DNA of 64,000 bases from Segatella copri (lineage in GTDB: Bacteria > Bacteroidota > Bacteroidia > Bacteroidales > Bacteroidaceae), in assembly GCF_019249795.2 (NCBI RefSeq), contig NZ_CP156891.1:1251001-1315000 (forward strand), written 5' to 3'. Both the position numbers and the translations under genes were made by a program. The notes under the pieces are model-generated. The model was not told the origin of the DNA. It saw only the letters and a program-made list of their open reading frames with translations, and ran no database searches. Positions 54,512 through 64,000 of the stretch are shown piece by piece (within the stretch, counting starts at the first letter, position 1; the number at the start of each line of letters is the position of its first letter).

Positions 54512-55174
54512 TTATTTACGAACCAACACATTATCTATCATTCCATATTCCTTGGCTTCTTCAGCTGTCATCCAATAGTTACGGTCGCTATCAGCATAAA
54601 CCTTATCATAAGGAGTATGAGAATGGTCTGAAATGATAGTATACAATTCCTTCTTCATCTTCAAGATTTCGCGAGCCTCAATCTCAATATCAGAAGCCTG
54701 ACCCTGAACGCCTCCTAATGGCTGGTGAATCATGACACGGCTATGAGGCAAAGCAGAACGCTTACCCTCCTGACCAGAAACGAGCAGCACGGCAGCCATA
54801 GAAGCAGCCATACCTGTACAGATAGTAGCTACATCGCTAGAGATAAACTGCATGGTATCATAAATACCCAAACCGGCAGTAACGCTACCACCAGGGCTGT
54901 TTAAATAGATAGAAATATCCTTGCCGCTATCTACAGAATCAAGATACAGCAATTGCGCCTGCAATGTATTTGCTGTGTAATCATCAATCTGTGTACCCAG
55001 GAAGATGATACGGTCCATCATTAAACGAGAGAATACATCCATCTGAGTAACGTTCAGCTGACGCTCCTCCAAGATGTAAGGGTTCATATACTGAGCCTGT
55101 GCCTTAATAACATCATCAAGCACCATACCATTCATACCAAGATGCTTGGTTGCATATTTTCTAAAATCGTTCAT
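54512..55174 (-). CDS. clpP: ClpP, proteolytic subunit
   Basis: A 220-residue serine protease. Catalytic serine 125 in TGMAASMAAVLL and histidine 150 in RVMIHQPLGG; the third residue, aspartate, lies near 199. The N-terminus is about 25 residues longer than in E. coli, consistent with a propeptide. It forms the protease chamber used by ClpX, encoded 66 bases downstream. A TATCTTTG -7 element lies at 55255-55248. Confidence 0.96.
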   Translation of the reverse strand: MNDFRKYATKHLGMNGMVLDDVIKAQAQYMNPYILEERQLNVTQMDVFSRLMMDRIIFLGTQIDDYTANTLQAQLLYLDSVDSGKDISIYLNSPGGSVTAGLGIYDTMQFISSDVATICTGMAASMAAVLLVSGQEGKRSALPHSRVMIHQPLGGVQGQASDIEIEAREILKMKKELYTIISDHSHTPYDKVYADSDRNYWMTAEEAKEYGMIDNVLVRK

Positions 55175-55308
55175 ATCTATATAGTATTTTACGTCTTAAA
55201 TCATACGAAAAAAGAGGTCATCAACCCTTATTTCTCGTTCGGTGGAACAAAGATAATAAAAAAAGTCGATAACCTCGTATTTATTTGAAGTTTTTTTTCA
55301 AAAAAATG

Positions 55309-56667
55309 TTATTCCTGCATCATCTTGTTGAAATCTTCTACAGAAATCTCCTTTTCGTTGAGTTTTACAGCTGTTTTCAGAGCTGCAGCCAACTTACGAT
55401 CGATAGAGCGATCTACAAGTGCATCTGTAGCGTCACCCTTCTTGAGGATTTCCTTAGCATAGTTCTCAATGTACTCATCAGGAATGTTGTTCATACCATA
55501 CTGAGCGAACTGAGCACGAGCTGCCTCCTTAGCTGTCTCCATCAGGTCATTGTCATCAACCTTGATATTCTGAGCCTTGATAAGATGCTCCTTGATAAGA
55601 TGCCATGTCAACTCCTTGATGCTCTCAGCATAGTTTTTCTCTACGAACTCCTCGCCCTTATCCTTGTTGTTAGCCAACATGATACGCTTCAAGAGTGCAT
55701 CTGGGAACTGCAATTCACCAACCTTCTTCTCGCAGTGCTCGCGAACATCGAGGATGAACTTATAATCTGAGTCGTTAACGAGCTGTGCCTGCAAACCCTC
55801 TGCAATCTTAGCACGGAAAGCAGCCTCGTCCTTCACGTCAGTATCCTCACCGAGAACCTGCTTAAAGAGCTCTTCGTTGATTTCATGCTTCTTGAAACGC
55901 TGGATTTCTGTAATCTGGAAGCTGAACTCTGACTCCAAGTCCTTAACAGCTTCACGCTCAATCTTCAGGAGTGAAGAAACCTCAGTATCGTTCTCTGGAT
56001 AAGCCTTCTTAGGGTTGAATGTGATTACATCACCGAGCTTAGCATCGTTGAAGAGATTCTTCTGCTCGTCAACCTTGATGTAGCTAGGCATCAGGATAGC
56101 ACCCTCTACAGTGATACCACCTTCCTTGGTATTGCCATTTTCATCAAGCTCACGCAAGTCACCCTTCAAAAGGTCATTCTCCTCGTACTTCTCACCCTTC
56201 TCATAGCTACCTGCACGCTGAGCGTACATATCAATCTGCTGATCGAGAATCTTATCATCAACTGTGATGTTATAATAATCAACCTTGTCGCGACCATTGA
56301 GAGTTACCTTGAACTCTGGAGCAACAGCGATATCAAACATAAATGTGAAAGAAGTACCATTCTCCAAGTCAGCTGGCTCCTGCTTCTCTGATGGGAGAGG
56401 CTCACCGAGCATCTGGATATTGTTGTCCTGTACATACTTGTAAATCTGCTGACCAACGAGCTTGTTGATAGCTTCCATTTTTACAGATGGACCGAACTGA
56501 CGCTTAATCATACCCATAGGAGCCTGACCAGGACGGAAACCTGGAACATTAGCCTTCTTACGATAATCTTTCAATGTCTTCTCGACATCATTCTTGTAAT
56601 CTTCCTCTTCGACAACGAGGGTCAAAAGACCATTAATCTTGTCAGGATTTTCAAATGAAATTTTCAT
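55309..56667 (-). CDS. tig: Trigger factor
   Basis: A 452-residue ribosome-associated chaperone. The N-terminal ribosome-binding domain contains the conserved PGFRPGQAPMGMIKRQFG (about 41-58, corresponding to the GFRxGKxP loop). The middle FKBP-like part is weakly conserved and the C-terminal part is helical. It binds nascent chains at the exit tunnel. First gene of the tig-clpP-clpX group. A TAATTTTG -7 element is at 56751-56744. Confidence 0.92.
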   Translation of the reverse strand: MKISFENPDKINGLLTLVVEEEDYKNDVEKTLKDYRKKANVPGFRPGQAPMGMIKRQFGPSVKMEAINKLVGQQIYKYVQDNNIQMLGEPLPSEKQEPADLENGTSFTFMFDIAVAPEFKVTLNGRDKVDYYNITVDDKILDQQIDMYAQRAGSYEKGEKYEENDLLKGDLRELDENGNTKEGGITVEGAILMPSYIKVDEQKNLFNDAKLGDVITFNPKKAYPENDTEVSSLLKIEREAVKDLESEFSFQITEIQRFKKHEINEELFKQVLGEDTDVKDEAAFRAKIAEGLQAQLVNDSDYKFILDVREHCEKKVGELQFPDALLKRIMLANNKDKGEEFVEKNYAESIKELTWHLIKEHLIKAQNIKVDDNDLMETAKEAARAQFAQYGMNNIPDEYIENYAKEILKKGDATDALVDRSIDRKLAAALKTAVKLNEKEISVEDFNKMMQE

Positions 56668-56799
56668 CTTGATATTTGTTATTTTATTATTGTTAATATT
56701 TTCTTTAATTCTACAGTTTTCGTGTATAACCGCAATTGGCTTGCAAAATTACACATTTTTAATGGATATACCTAATATATAAGAGAAAAAAATGATTTT

Positions 56800-57624
56800 T
56801 TAACCATCAGTCGCTGCTTCTTTGGCTCTTTTTTGCTCATCTATGAGCTGAAAGTCCTTCTTTCTGAGCACAAAACTGTTACTCAGATACTTTTCGCGCA
56901 CAATCTTATTCTCTGCCAATTCCTCTGGTTTGCCCTGAAAAAGGATCTTACCTTCGAACAGCAGATAGGCTCTGTCTGTAATGGTCAGAGTCTCCTGTAC
57001 ATTATGGTCGGTAATCAAAATACCGATATTGCGATACTTCAACTGCCATACAATATGCTGAATATCTTCTACCGCAATAGGGTCAACACCAGCAAATGGC
57101 TCATCGAGCATGATAAACTTTGGGTCAATAGCCAGGCAACGGGCAATCTCTGTACGGCGGCGCTCACCTCCGGAAAGCTGGTCACCCTTGTTCTTGCGAA
57201 CCTTATTGAGACGAAACTCGCTAATAAGACTCTCTAACTTCTGCAACTGATAACTACGTGGTTTTCCTGTCATTTCCAAGACTGAAAGTATATTGTCCTC
57301 AACACTCATCTTGCGGAAAACACTGGCCTCCTGAGGCAGGTATCCGATTCCCGCACGGGCACGTTTGTATACAGGAAAATTAGTAATTTCCTGATCTCCC
57401 AGAAAGACATGTCCCTCATTAGGCACAACAAGTCCAGTTGTCATATAGAAAGAAGTTGTCTTACCAGCACCATTAGGTCCAAGTAATCCCACAATTTCTC
57501 CTTGCTTCACATTGATAGAAACTCCATTGGCAACCGTTCGTTTACCATAGCGCTTCACCAATCCCTCTGTTCGCAAAACCAGAGAATTCTGATTTTGCTG
57601 TTCGTTATTGTTAATTTCGTCCAT
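56800..57624 (-). CDS. lptB: LptB, ATPase of the lipopolysaccharide exporter
   Basis: A 274-residue ABC ATPase. Walker [10 protein letters not shown] (about 49-57), signature [13 protein letters not shown] (about 149-161), Walker [13 protein letters not shown] (about 170-181) and switch histidine in ITDHNV. The overall match is to LptB, which energises LPS extraction with LptFG. The extra N-terminal 15 residues (NNEQQNQN) are low complexity. It is divergent from mlaE. Confidence 0.92.
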   Translation of the reverse strand: MDEINNNEQQNQNSLVLRTEGLVKRYGKRTVANGVSINVKQGEIVGLLGPNGAGKTTSFYMTTGLVVPNEGHVFLGDQEITNFPVYKRARAGIGYLPQEASVFRKMSVEDNILSVLEMTGKPRSYQLQKLESLISEFRLNKVRKNKGDQLSGGERRRTEIARCLAIDPKFIMLDEPFAGVDPIAVEDIQHIVWQLKYRNIGILITDHNVQETLTITDRAYLLFEGKILFQGKPEELAENKIVREKYLSNSFVLRKKDFQLIDEQKRAKEAATDG

Positions 57625-57724
57625 AATTAGCTAATTTGGCTGCAAAAATACTAAAAATAAAGGAAATATCGCTTATAAAATCAAAAACTATTCATAATAT
57701 TGCAGTTTTTTAGAGGATTTTGGT

Positions 57725-57732
57725 TAATTTTG
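57725..57732 (+). promoter_or_regulatory. -7 element upstream of mlaE
   Basis: TAATTTTG, 25 bases before the mlaE start. The best upstream TTG (57700-57702) is 22 nt away, slightly long. On the opposite strand TATTTTTG (57650-57643) likely serves lptB. Confidence 0.45.
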
Positions 57733-57757
57733 CAGCAAAATTCAGTTTTATAATAGC

Positions 57758-58504
57758 ATGTTAATAGAAAAATGGCTTACCACCTTCGGTAAATATCTTA
57801 TATTGATGGGACGTTCTTTTTCCCGTCCTGAGCGCATGCGCATGTTCTTGAAACAATACATCAAGGAGATGTCGCAATTGGGTATTGATTCTATTGGTAT
57901 CGTTTTACTGATATCCTTCTTCATTGGAGCAGTTATCTGCATCCAGATGAAATTGAACATTCAGAGTCCATGGATGCCACGATGGGTTTCAGGTTACACC
58001 ACTCGAGAAATCATGCTTCTGGAGTTCTCATCAAGTATCATGTGTCTGATTCTCGCAGGCAAAGTGGGCTCTAATATCGCTTCGGAGTTGGGAACAATGC
58101 GTGTCACCCAACAGATTGATGCCCTTGATATCATGGGAGTGAACTCTGCATGTTACCTCATTCTACCTAAAATTCTCGGTTTGGTTACCATCATGCCATT
58201 CCTGGTTATCTTCAGTTCTGGCATGGGTATCATCGGCGCCTATGGAACGGCATATATTGGGCATATCCTACCACCAGATGATCTGACACTTGGCTTGCAA
58301 CATTCATTTAACCAATGGTTTGTATGGATGAGCATCATCAAGAGCCTTTTCTTTGCATTCATCATTTCCAGCGTATCTTCTTATTTCGGTTATACCGTAG
58401 AAGGTGGATCTGTTGAGGTTGGAAAATCGTCAACCGATGCTGTTGTCTGTTCTAGTGTTTTGATTCTGTTTTCAGATGTTTTCCTCACTCAAATTCTCTC
58501 GTAA
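57758..58504 (+). CDS. mlaE: MlaE-type phospholipid transport permease
   Basis: A 248-residue membrane protein of the MlaE/YrbE permease family with about five helices. FFIGAVICIQMKLNI (about 55-69), LEFSSSIMCLILAGKVGSNIASELGTM (about 89-115, the EQ/ELG-type loop) and AFIISSVSSYFGYTVEGGSVEVGKSST (about 205-231) are conserved. With the next-door MlaF it moves phospholipids between membranes; the MlaD substrate-binding gene is not in the window. Confidence 0.92.
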   Translation: MLIEKWLTTFGKYLILMGRSFSRPERMRMFLKQYIKEMSQLGIDSIGIVLLISFFIGAVICIQMKLNIQSPWMPRWVSGYTTREIMLLEFSSSIMCLILAGKVGSNIASELGTMRVTQQIDALDIMGVNSACYLILPKILGLVTIMPFLVIFSSGMGIIGAYGTAYIGHILPPDDLTLGLQHSFNQWFVWMSIIKSLFFAFIISSVSSYFGYTVEGGSVEVGKSSTDAVVCSSVLILFSDVFLTQILS

Positions 58505-58507
58505 ACT

Positions 58508-59281
58508 ATGATAGAAGTTAGAAATCTCACCAAGTCGTTTGGCGACAAGGTTGTATTAGACAATATAAACGTCACCTTTGAAACAGGAAAGACTAATTTG
58601 ATAATCGGACAGAGCGGTTCCGGAAAGACCGTACTCATGAAGAATCTCGTAGGATTACTTCAGCCTACAAGTGGCGAAGTTCTCTACGATGACCGTGACT
58701 TCACCCGGATGTCGAAAAAAGAAAAAGTTCTGATGCGCCGCGAGATGGGAATGATTTTCCAAAGCGCAGCCCTGTTCGACTCTTTGAATGTACTTGAGAA
58801 TGTCATGTTCCCTCTTGATATGTTCTCTACCTTGAATTACAGGGAACGCGTAAAACGGGCTCAGGAATGTCTTGACCGCGTCAATCTGATAGAGGCTCAG
58901 CAGAAATATCCTGGAGAAATCTCGGGTGGTATGCAGAAACGAGTAGCTATTGCACGTGCCATCGTAATGAATCCGAAATACTTGTTCTGCGATGAGCCAA
59001 ACTCAGGTTTGGATCCAAAGACCTCACTTGTGATAGATGAACTGCTTTCAGGCATCACCAAAGACTATAATATGACTACCATCATCAACACCCACGACAT
59101 GAATTCGGTGATGGGCATTGGTGAAAACATCTGCTTTATCTACCAAGGTCATAAAGAATGGCAAGGCAACAAAGATGAAGTGATGACCTCAACAAACGAG
59201 AAACTCAACGATTTAGTCTTTGCTTCCGATCTCTTCCGCAAAGTAAAGGAGGTGGAGCTGGAAGAAGCTAAAAACAAATAA
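58508..59281 (+). CDS. mlaF: MlaF-type phospholipid transport ATPase
   Basis: A 257-residue ABC ATPase. Walker A GQSGSGKTV (about 35-43), signature ISGGMQKRVAIARAI (about 138-152), Walker B LFCDEPNSGLDP (about 159-170). ISGGMQKR is the MlaF-type signature. It starts three bases after the mlaE stop, so the pair is co-expressed. A bidirectional terminator follows. Confidence 0.92.
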   Translation: MIEVRNLTKSFGDKVVLDNINVTFETGKTNLIIGQSGSGKTVLMKNLVGLLQPTSGEVLYDDRDFTRMSKKEKVLMRREMGMIFQSAALFDSLNVLENVMFPLDMFSTLNYRERVKRAQECLDRVNLIEAQQKYPGEISGGMQKRVAIARAIVMNPKYLFCDEPNSGLDPKTSLVIDELLSGITKDYNMTTIINTHDMNSVMGIGENICFIYQGHKEWQGNKDEVMTSTNEKLNDLVFASDLFRKVKEVELEEAKNK

Positions 59282-59294
59282 AACAGTATCGTTC

Positions 59295-59336
59295 AAAAAA
59301 AGCCATCAGACCAGAAACTGGCTGATGGCTTTTTTA
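59295..59336. terminator. Bidirectional terminator between mlaF and the convergent lipoprotein gene
   Basis: Stem AGCCATCAG / CTGATGGCT (59301-59309 with 59322-59330) extended by CCAG/CTGG, with A and T runs on both sides. Confidence 0.85.
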
Positions 59337-59350
59337 TTACAAAATAAATA

Positions 59351-59749
59351 CTATCTCATTTTCCAGGCATCCTTTACCTCTACCATAGGTACCACAATCT
59401 GTTCTTTAGTACTGTCACCATACACCACTTGCAAAAAAACATCAGCAACATGATGCGCTGTATCAGCTTTTGCATTCAGAACATTCACCTTAACCATACC
59501 TTTATGTTCATCTTGCTGCTGCTCAACAAACATTTTGGCATTCATCAGCAATTGATCCTGATAGCCATTTGGCAACCGATAAGGTTGATTGTAACCATCT
59601 ACAAACTCCTTATACTTGCCCTCTAAAAGCAAATCATAATATCCCTTGGCTGCAATACCGGCAAGATAGCCAGGATCAGATTTCTCCTCCCTACAGGAAG
59701 AAAAAAACAATCCCATCATGAATATCATAAAAATCAAAAGTTTCTTCAT
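59351..59749 (-). CDS. Small lipoprotein, possibly NTF2-like
   Basis: A 132-residue lipoprotein: signal and lipobox FFSSC (cysteine 19). The mature part (AAKGYYDLLLEGKYKEFVDG, then a beta-rich half ending EVKDAWKMR) looks like a short SnoaL/NTF2-type cone fold, as in DUF4878-like proteins. Assignment is by pattern only. It lies 39 bases past der on the same strand and may share its transcript. Confidence 0.65.
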   Translation of the reverse strand: MKKLLIFMIFMMGLFFSSCREEKSDPGYLAGIAAKGYYDLLLEGKYKEFVDGYNQPYRLPNGYQDQLLMNAKMFVEQQQDEHKGMVKVNVLNAKADTAHHVADVFLQVVYGDSTKEQIVVPMVEVKDAWKMR

Positions 59750-59788
59750 TTTTATACACTTTGATTCTGCATTCTTCGCTTCATTTAT

Positions 59789-61102
59789 TTACTTCTGACG
59801 AATGAAGACGTTGATAGGACAGCCATGTAATGACCAGTTCTCACGAATCTTATTCTCCAGGAAACGGCGATAGTTCTCCTTGACATACTGAGGCAAGTTT
59901 GCATAGAACACAAACGAAGGAATCGTTGTATTAGGCAACTGGGTGCAATACTTAATTTTGATATACTTACCCTTTATGCTCTGTGGAGGATATGCCTCGA
60001 TAATAGGCAACATCACCTCATTCAACTTAGAAGTTCCAATATGAACCTTACGGTTCTGGTAAACTTCCTTGGCAGTTTCCAATACTCGGAAAATACGCTG
60101 CTTAGTCAAGGCTGAAGCAAAGATGATAGGAAAGTCTACGAATGGAGCCATACGCTTGCGGATTGCATTTTCAAAAGTATCAATTACCTTCTGATTCTTC
60201 TCCTCAACCAAATCCCATTTATTTACGACAACCACTAGACTCTTGTTGTTCTTCTGAATCAACTGGAAGATGTTCATATCCTGGGTTTCAATACCACGGG
60301 TAGCATCGAGCATCAGGATGCAGACATCACTATTCTCGATGGCACGGATTGAACGCATCACAGAATAGAATTCCAAGTCTTCGCTTACCTTGTTCTTACG
60401 ACGGATACCGGCTGTATCAACCAGGTAAAAATCGAAACCAAACTTATCGTATCTGGTATAGATACTGTCACGTGTAGTACCTGCAATTTCTGTCACGATA
60501 TTACGATCCTCACCAATAAAAGCATTGATAATACTACTCTTACCAGCATTCGGACGACCTACTACCGCAAAACGAGGAATATCTTCTTCGATTGCCTCCT
60601 CAGGATTATCCTGAAGTTTGTCCAAAATCATATCAAGCAAATCACCTGTACCACCACCTGTAGCTGCACTGATACACTGGGGATCCCCCAAGCCCAACTT
60701 GTAGAACTCAGCAGCCTGATAATACTCTGCGCTGTTATCAACCTTGTTAGCAACAAGGATAACAGGCAATTTGGCACGACGCAAAATAAGCGCCACGTCT
60801 TCATCCCAATCAGTAAGGCCAGTGTTAACGTCTACCAGGAAGAGAACCAGGTCAGCCTCTTCGGTAGCAACAAGCACCTGCTTGCGGATAGCATCTTCAA
60901 AAATATCATCAGATTTTACAACCCAACCACCGGTATCAACAACCGAAAATTCTCTACCATTCCAACTGCACTTACCATACTGACGGTCACGAGTAGTACC
61001 GGCAGTATCACTAACGATAGCGCGACGTGATTGAGTCAAACGATTAAATAAAGTAGACTTACCCACATTAGGGCGTCCTACAATAGCTACTAAATTTGCC
61101 AT
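59789..61102 (-). CDS. der: Der (EngA), double-GTPase ribosome assembly factor
   Basis: A 437-residue protein with two tandem G domains, [12 protein letters not shown] (9-20) and [12 protein letters not shown] (about 181-192), with DTAG and NKxD motifs in both ([16 protein letters not shown]), and a C-terminal KH-like domain (from about 350). It acts in 50S assembly. The length matches the family. A leader of about 200 nt separates it from era. Confidence 0.95.
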   Translation of the reverse strand: MANLVAIVGRPNVGKSTLFNRLTQSRRAIVSDTAGTTRDRQYGKCSWNGREFSVVDTGGWVVKSDDIFEDAIRKQVLVATEEADLVLFLVDVNTGLTDWDEDVALILRRAKLPVILVANKVDNSAEYYQAAEFYKLGLGDPQCISAATGGGTGDLLDMILDKLQDNPEEAIEEDIPRFAVVGRPNAGKSSIINAFIGEDRNIVTEIAGTTRDSIYTRYDKFGFDFYLVDTAGIRRKNKVSEDLEFYSVMRSIRAIENSDVCILMLDATRGIETQDMNIFQLIQKNNKSLVVVVNKWDLVEEKNQKVIDTFENAIRKRMAPFVDFPIIFASALTKQRIFRVLETAKEVYQNRKVHIGTSKLNEVMLPIIEAYPPQSIKGKYIKIKYCTQLPNTTIPSFVFYANLPQYVKENYRRFLENKIRENWSLHGCPINVFIRQK

Positions 61103-61310
61103 AAACAGTCATTATCCTCCTTCCTTTTAGGAGGTATTCAAGGATGTGGTCTCTGCATCCAAGTTAATAATTTTGCCGAAGCTGACCTTGCTCCGGCCCT
61201 CGCTCTTTTGGCGAGAGTCACTCCCTCGATTACATTCAGGGAGGAGTTATTTTAGTTGATAGTTTATAGTTATTAAGGGCGTCTTTAAACTATTAGCTCT
61301 TAACGATCAA
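61103..61310 (-). other. Hairpin-rich gap between era and der
   Basis: 208 bases without a gene. On the minus strand three short hairpins are visible: CTCCCT/AGGGAG (near 61224-61246), CTCGC/GCGAG (near 61198-61214), and CCTCCT/AGGAGG (near 61117-61135), the last close before der. It could be a structured leader of der or a terminator/promoter region; no known family is recognised. Confidence 0.4.
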
Positions 61311-62192
61311 TTATTCCGGATTATATCCAAAGGCATCAAGTTCTCGCTGAGAACTGCGCCAATCCTTATCAACTTTTACGAAAGTCTCCAAGAAGATTTT
61401 CTTGTCGAAGAACTTTTCCAAAGCCTTACGACTCTCGGTATTCACCTTTTTCAATGCAATCCCCTGGTGCCCGATGATGATACCCTTTTGGGAATCACGT
61501 TCAACATAAATCACCGCATTAATGTGGATACGTTTTTCATCTTCCTTAAATCGCTCCACTCTTACCTCTACAGAATAAGGTATTTCCTTATCATAATAGA
61601 GCAAAATCTTTTCTCGGATAATCTCTGAAACGAAGAAACGGGCAGGCTTGTCTGTCAGCTGATCCTTATCAAAGAAAGCAGGAGATTCCGGCAAGAGTTC
61701 CTTAATGCGCTTCAAGAGCATATCCGTTCCGAATTTATTCTTCGCTGAGATAGGAAGAATCTCTGCATTAGGCAACAAAGAGTGCCATTTTTCAACAATA
61801 TCACCCAACTTCTTCGGATCACTCTGATCAATCTTGTTGATGAGCAAGAGTACAGGAATCTGCATTTTCTTAACCTTTTCCAAGAATTCCATGTTCTTTT
61901 CAGGGTTTTCTATCACATCAGTCACATAAAGCAGCACATCAGCATCCGCCAATGCACTCTCAGAGAAGGCAAGCATCATCTCTTGCATCTTGTAATTAGG
62001 CTTCAAAACACCAGGAGTATCAGAAAATACAATCTGCATATCATCAGTATTCACAATACCCATGATACGATGACGGGTTGTCTGAGCCTTAAAAGTTGCA
62101 ATACTAATACGTTCACCCACCAATTGATTCATCAAGGTACTTTTTCCCACATTAGGGTTACCTACTATATTTACGAAACCAGCTTTATGCAT
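61311..62192 (-). CDS. era: Era, GTPase of 30S maturation
   Basis: A 293-residue protein: G domain with [12 protein letters not shown] (11-22), DTPGV (about 58-62) and INKID (about 118-122), followed by a C-terminal KH RNA-binding domain (GIIIGHQGIALKKV, about 240-253). It binds the 3' end of 16S rRNA. The length is typical (about 300). It lies 146 bases after fabH. Confidence 0.95.
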   Translation of the reverse strand: MHKAGFVNIVGNPNVGKSTLMNQLVGERISIATFKAQTTRHRIMGIVNTDDMQIVFSDTPGVLKPNYKMQEMMLAFSESALADADVLLYVTDVIENPEKNMEFLEKVKKMQIPVLLLINKIDQSDPKKLGDIVEKWHSLLPNAEILPISAKNKFGTDMLLKRIKELLPESPAFFDKDQLTDKPARFFVSEIIREKILLYYDKEIPYSVEVRVERFKEDEKRIHINAVIYVERDSQKGIIIGHQGIALKKVNTESRKALEKFFDKKIFLETFVKVDKDWRSSQRELDAFGYNPE

Positions 62193-62338
62193 AAAAAATT
62201 GAATTTAGCAAAATTTTACTATCAAGAAGTTAAGCTCTATTGTTTTTAAGCTAAAGAAACGCATCCTTACTTATTTATAGAGAAATAAGAAAGATGCGTT
62301 TCCTTATATAGATTATTATTCTATCCTATTTTTATAGA

Positions 62339-63352
62339 TTACTTTCCGTAAGCAGCGCCATCATACGCCCACTTATAGAAAGAAGCGCCATGTACAAATC
62401 CTGCACCAAATGCTGTGAAGATGACGTTATCGCCCTTCTTCAATTGGCTTTCAGCATCCCAGAGTGCCAATGGAATTGTTGCTGCACTAGTATTTCCATA
62501 ATGATCGATGTTTACAACCACCTTATCAAGTGGAATTCCAGCACGCTTGGTTACTGCCTCGATAATACGGAGATTAGCCTCGTGAGGAATTACCCAATTC
62601 ACATCATCAGCCTTCAGATTGTTCATTTCCATAATCTTCATCACGTCGTTGCTCATATCTGTTACTGCGTAACGGAATACAGTACGACCTTCCTGATAAA
62701 GATAGTGCAGGCGATGATCAACTGTAAAATGTGATGGAGGGCAAACAGAACCACCAGCCTTCATGTGAAGGAAAGGCAAACCTTGTCCATCTGTACGAAG
62801 GTATGAGTTCTGAACACCAACGTTCTCCTCTTCAGTTGCCTCCACCAAAACCGCACCTGCTCCATCTCCGAAGAGAACACAAGTAGCACGGTCTGTGTAA
62901 TCTACCAATGAAGACATCTTGTCAGCACCAATCACAATAATCTTCTTGTATCTACCACTCTGAATCATGCTTGCAGCAACATCAAGGGTATACAAGAATC
63001 CACAGCAAGCTGCAGAGAAGTCAAATGCGAAAGCATTCTTCAACCCCAGCTTACCGAGGACGATAGATGCTGTAGAAGGGAACTTGTAGTCAGGTGTCGT
63101 GGTCGTTACAATCAGTGCATCGATTGTATCAGGATCAACGCCAGTCTTCTGAATCAACTGCTTGGCAGCTTTACGCGCCAGATAGCTGGTCCCGAGGCCT
63201 TCCTCTGTAAGGATGCGGCGCTCTTTAATACCCACACGGGTGGTAATCCACTCATCTGTAGTATCTACCATGCGAGACAATTCCTCGTTGTTGAGGATAT
63301 AGTCTGGCACGTAGCCACCAACACCTGTAATTACAGCATTAATTTTACCCAT
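62339..63352 (-). CDS. fabH: Beta-ketoacyl-ACP synthase III
   Basis: A 337-residue thiolase-fold enzyme starting fatty acid synthesis from acyl-CoA and malonyl-ACP. Catalytic cysteine 116 (FSAACCGFLYTLD), histidine in VIPHEANLRI (about 262-271) and asparagine in HYGNTSAATIP (about 292-302). It starts with a one-base overlap of the rpmF stop and is part of the yceD-rpmF-fabH group. Confidence 0.95.
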   Translation of the reverse strand: MGKINAVITGVGGYVPDYILNNEELSRMVDTTDEWITTRVGIKERRILTEEGLGTSYLARKAAKQLIQKTGVDPDTIDALIVTTTTPDYKFPSTASIVLGKLGLKNAFAFDFSAACCGFLYTLDVAASMIQSGRYKKIIVIGADKMSSLVDYTDRATCVLFGDGAGAVLVEATEEENVGVQNSYLRTDGQGLPFLHMKAGGSVCPPSHFTVDHRLHYLYQEGRTVFRYAVTDMSNDVMKIMEMNNLKADDVNWVIPHEANLRIIEAVTKRAGIPLDKVVVNIDHYGNTSAATIPLALWDAESQLKKGDNVIFTAFGAGFVHGASFYKWAYDGAAYGK

Positions 63353-63537
63353 TATTCAGCTGCTTCCTTAACGATTGCAACCTTACCACGATAGTAACCG
63401 CAAGTAGGGCAAACAGTGTGGTATACATAGTATGCACCACAGTTAGGGCAAACTGCCAATGTAGGAGCTACTGCCTTATCATGAGTTCTTCTCTTAAGTG
63501 TACGTGTCTTTGACTGTCTTCTTTTAGGATGTGCCAT
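63352..63537 (-). CDS. rpmF: 50S ribosomal protein L32
   Basis: A 61-residue basic protein. MAHPKRRQSKTRTLKRRTHD is the L32 N-terminus; the zinc ribbon CPNCGAYYVYHTVCPTCGYY (about 31-50) has all four cysteines. It lies 28 bases after the YceD-like gene and overlaps fabH by one base, the usual arrangement. Confidence 0.96.
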   Translation of the reverse strand: MAHPKRRQSKTRTLKRRTHDKAVAPTLAVCPNCGAYYVYHTVCPTCGYYRGKVAIVKEAAE

Positions 63538-63565
63538 AATTTTTAAATGTTTAAAATTTTAATTT

Positions 63566-64000
63566 TTATTTTTTCAATTTCAATAGAGCTTCCCAGCGTG
63601 GATCTACAGTATCCTCTTCTTCCTCACCGCTTCGGGCGGCAGAATGCTCATTGAGCTTTTCAATCATAGCAGGGTTGCATTTTCCAGGTGCATGCACATG
63701 CTTGATGGGAATATTGAGATCTATAAATTCATAGATAAACCAGGCGACATCGAGTATTCCTTCGTTCTCGGCCACAGTCACCAGATCATCATCCTCTGAG
63801 TACTCTTCTCCGAATTTTACGACTAGCCTGTCATTAGTCTCTATGGTTTGATCCATATCGTCCAGACAGATGTCGCATGGTATGTGAACCACTCCCTCAG
63901 TATGGAAATTGAGCTCGAAGAAGTCGTCCGTCCTATTGACAGACAGACTACTTGACAACTCGCCTCTCTGAACATCAGGAGCATCGATTGCCTCAAAATA
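63566..64000 (-). CDS. DUF177 (YceD-like) 23S rRNA accumulation protein (partial)
   Basis: 145 codons are open to the right edge of the window; the N-terminus lies outside. CDICLDDMDQTIE carries the CxxC-type pair of the YceD family, and an acidic C-terminus (EEEEDTVDPRWEALLKLKK) contains the DPRWEALLKL ending typical of Bacteroidetes members. In other bacteria YceD is linked to 23S rRNA accumulation and is encoded just before rpmF, as here. Confidence 0.88.
   Translation of the reverse strand, partial: YFEAIDAPDVQRGELSSSLSVNRTDDFFELNFHTEGVVHIPCDICLDDMDQTIETNDRLVVKFGEEYSEDDDLVTVAENEGILDVAWFIYEFIDLNIPIKHVHAPGKCNPAMIEKLNEHSAARSGEEEEDTVDPRWEALLKLKK

Overview
The window looks like the chromosome of a gut Bacteroidales, most likely the Prevotella/Segatella group (S. 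copri-like). This is inferred from three things. The promoters have the Bacteroidetes form, TTTG, 19-21 nt, then TAnnTTTG. The housekeeping gene order (tig-clpP-clpX-recQ-guaB-PPIases-ostA-mutL and yceD-rpmF-fabH-era-der) is typical of the order. Several lipoproteins and OmpA-type proteins have a Prevotella character. No species-level marker such as rRNA is present.

Layout. 1-6.9 kb: a leftward accessory operon of a degenerate vWA protein, an intact vWA protein, a PP2C-like phosphatase, two kinase-like proteins (one fused to Ig-like domains) and a DUF4407 membrane coiled-coil protein cut by the window edge. It resembles a TerY-type vWA/phosphatase/kinase triad and is the best candidate for an uncommon system. 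6.9-10 kb: one small secreted protein, a gene-poor stretch with unusual 22-bp periodic repeats, and an AAA-ATPase/PD-(D/E)XK protein. 10-14 kb: a dicarboxylate/amino-acid symporter and a Kef-type antiporter. 14.5-20.5 kb: an L-rhamnose catabolic locus (AraC regulator, kinase, isomerase, permease, and a convergent aldolase). 20.7-22.8 kb: a BlaI/BlaR1-type sensor operon with three visible operators and a frameshift separating the M56 peptidase from its TonB-like part. 22.8-25.3 kb: a beta-helix enzyme remnant, LolD, a CvfB-like S1 protein and a decayed toxin-antitoxin pair. 25.5-28.5 kb: a 2-oxoacid:ferredoxin oxidoreductase operon headed by a 59-aa TPR protein. 28.6-36 kb: MATE exporter, trpS, an OmpA-type gene with an internal amber codon, and two lipoproteins. 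36-37 kb: gene-free, with more 22-bp arrays. 37-41.4 kb: asnS, an RG-rich rRNA pseudouridine synthase, purB. 41.4-41.7 kb: two tRNA-Val genes. 42-64 kb: OmpA, then conserved housekeeping clusters for mismatch repair, envelope biogenesis (OstA-like, SurA-like, LptB, MlaEF), proteostasis (Tig, ClpPX), ribosome-assembly GTPases (Der, Era) and fatty-acid initiation (FabH).

The most unusual sequence-level observation is a set of intergenic tandem arrays (7.61, 7.72, 8.09, 14.23, 36.37 and 36.73 kb). They share a unit length of about 22 bp, and several share dyad symmetry, but their sequences are unrelated. Other points of note: a 15-bp motif repeated exactly at four sites, an almost identical patch shared by two otherwise divergent vWA genes, and two genes interrupted by single-base lesions.
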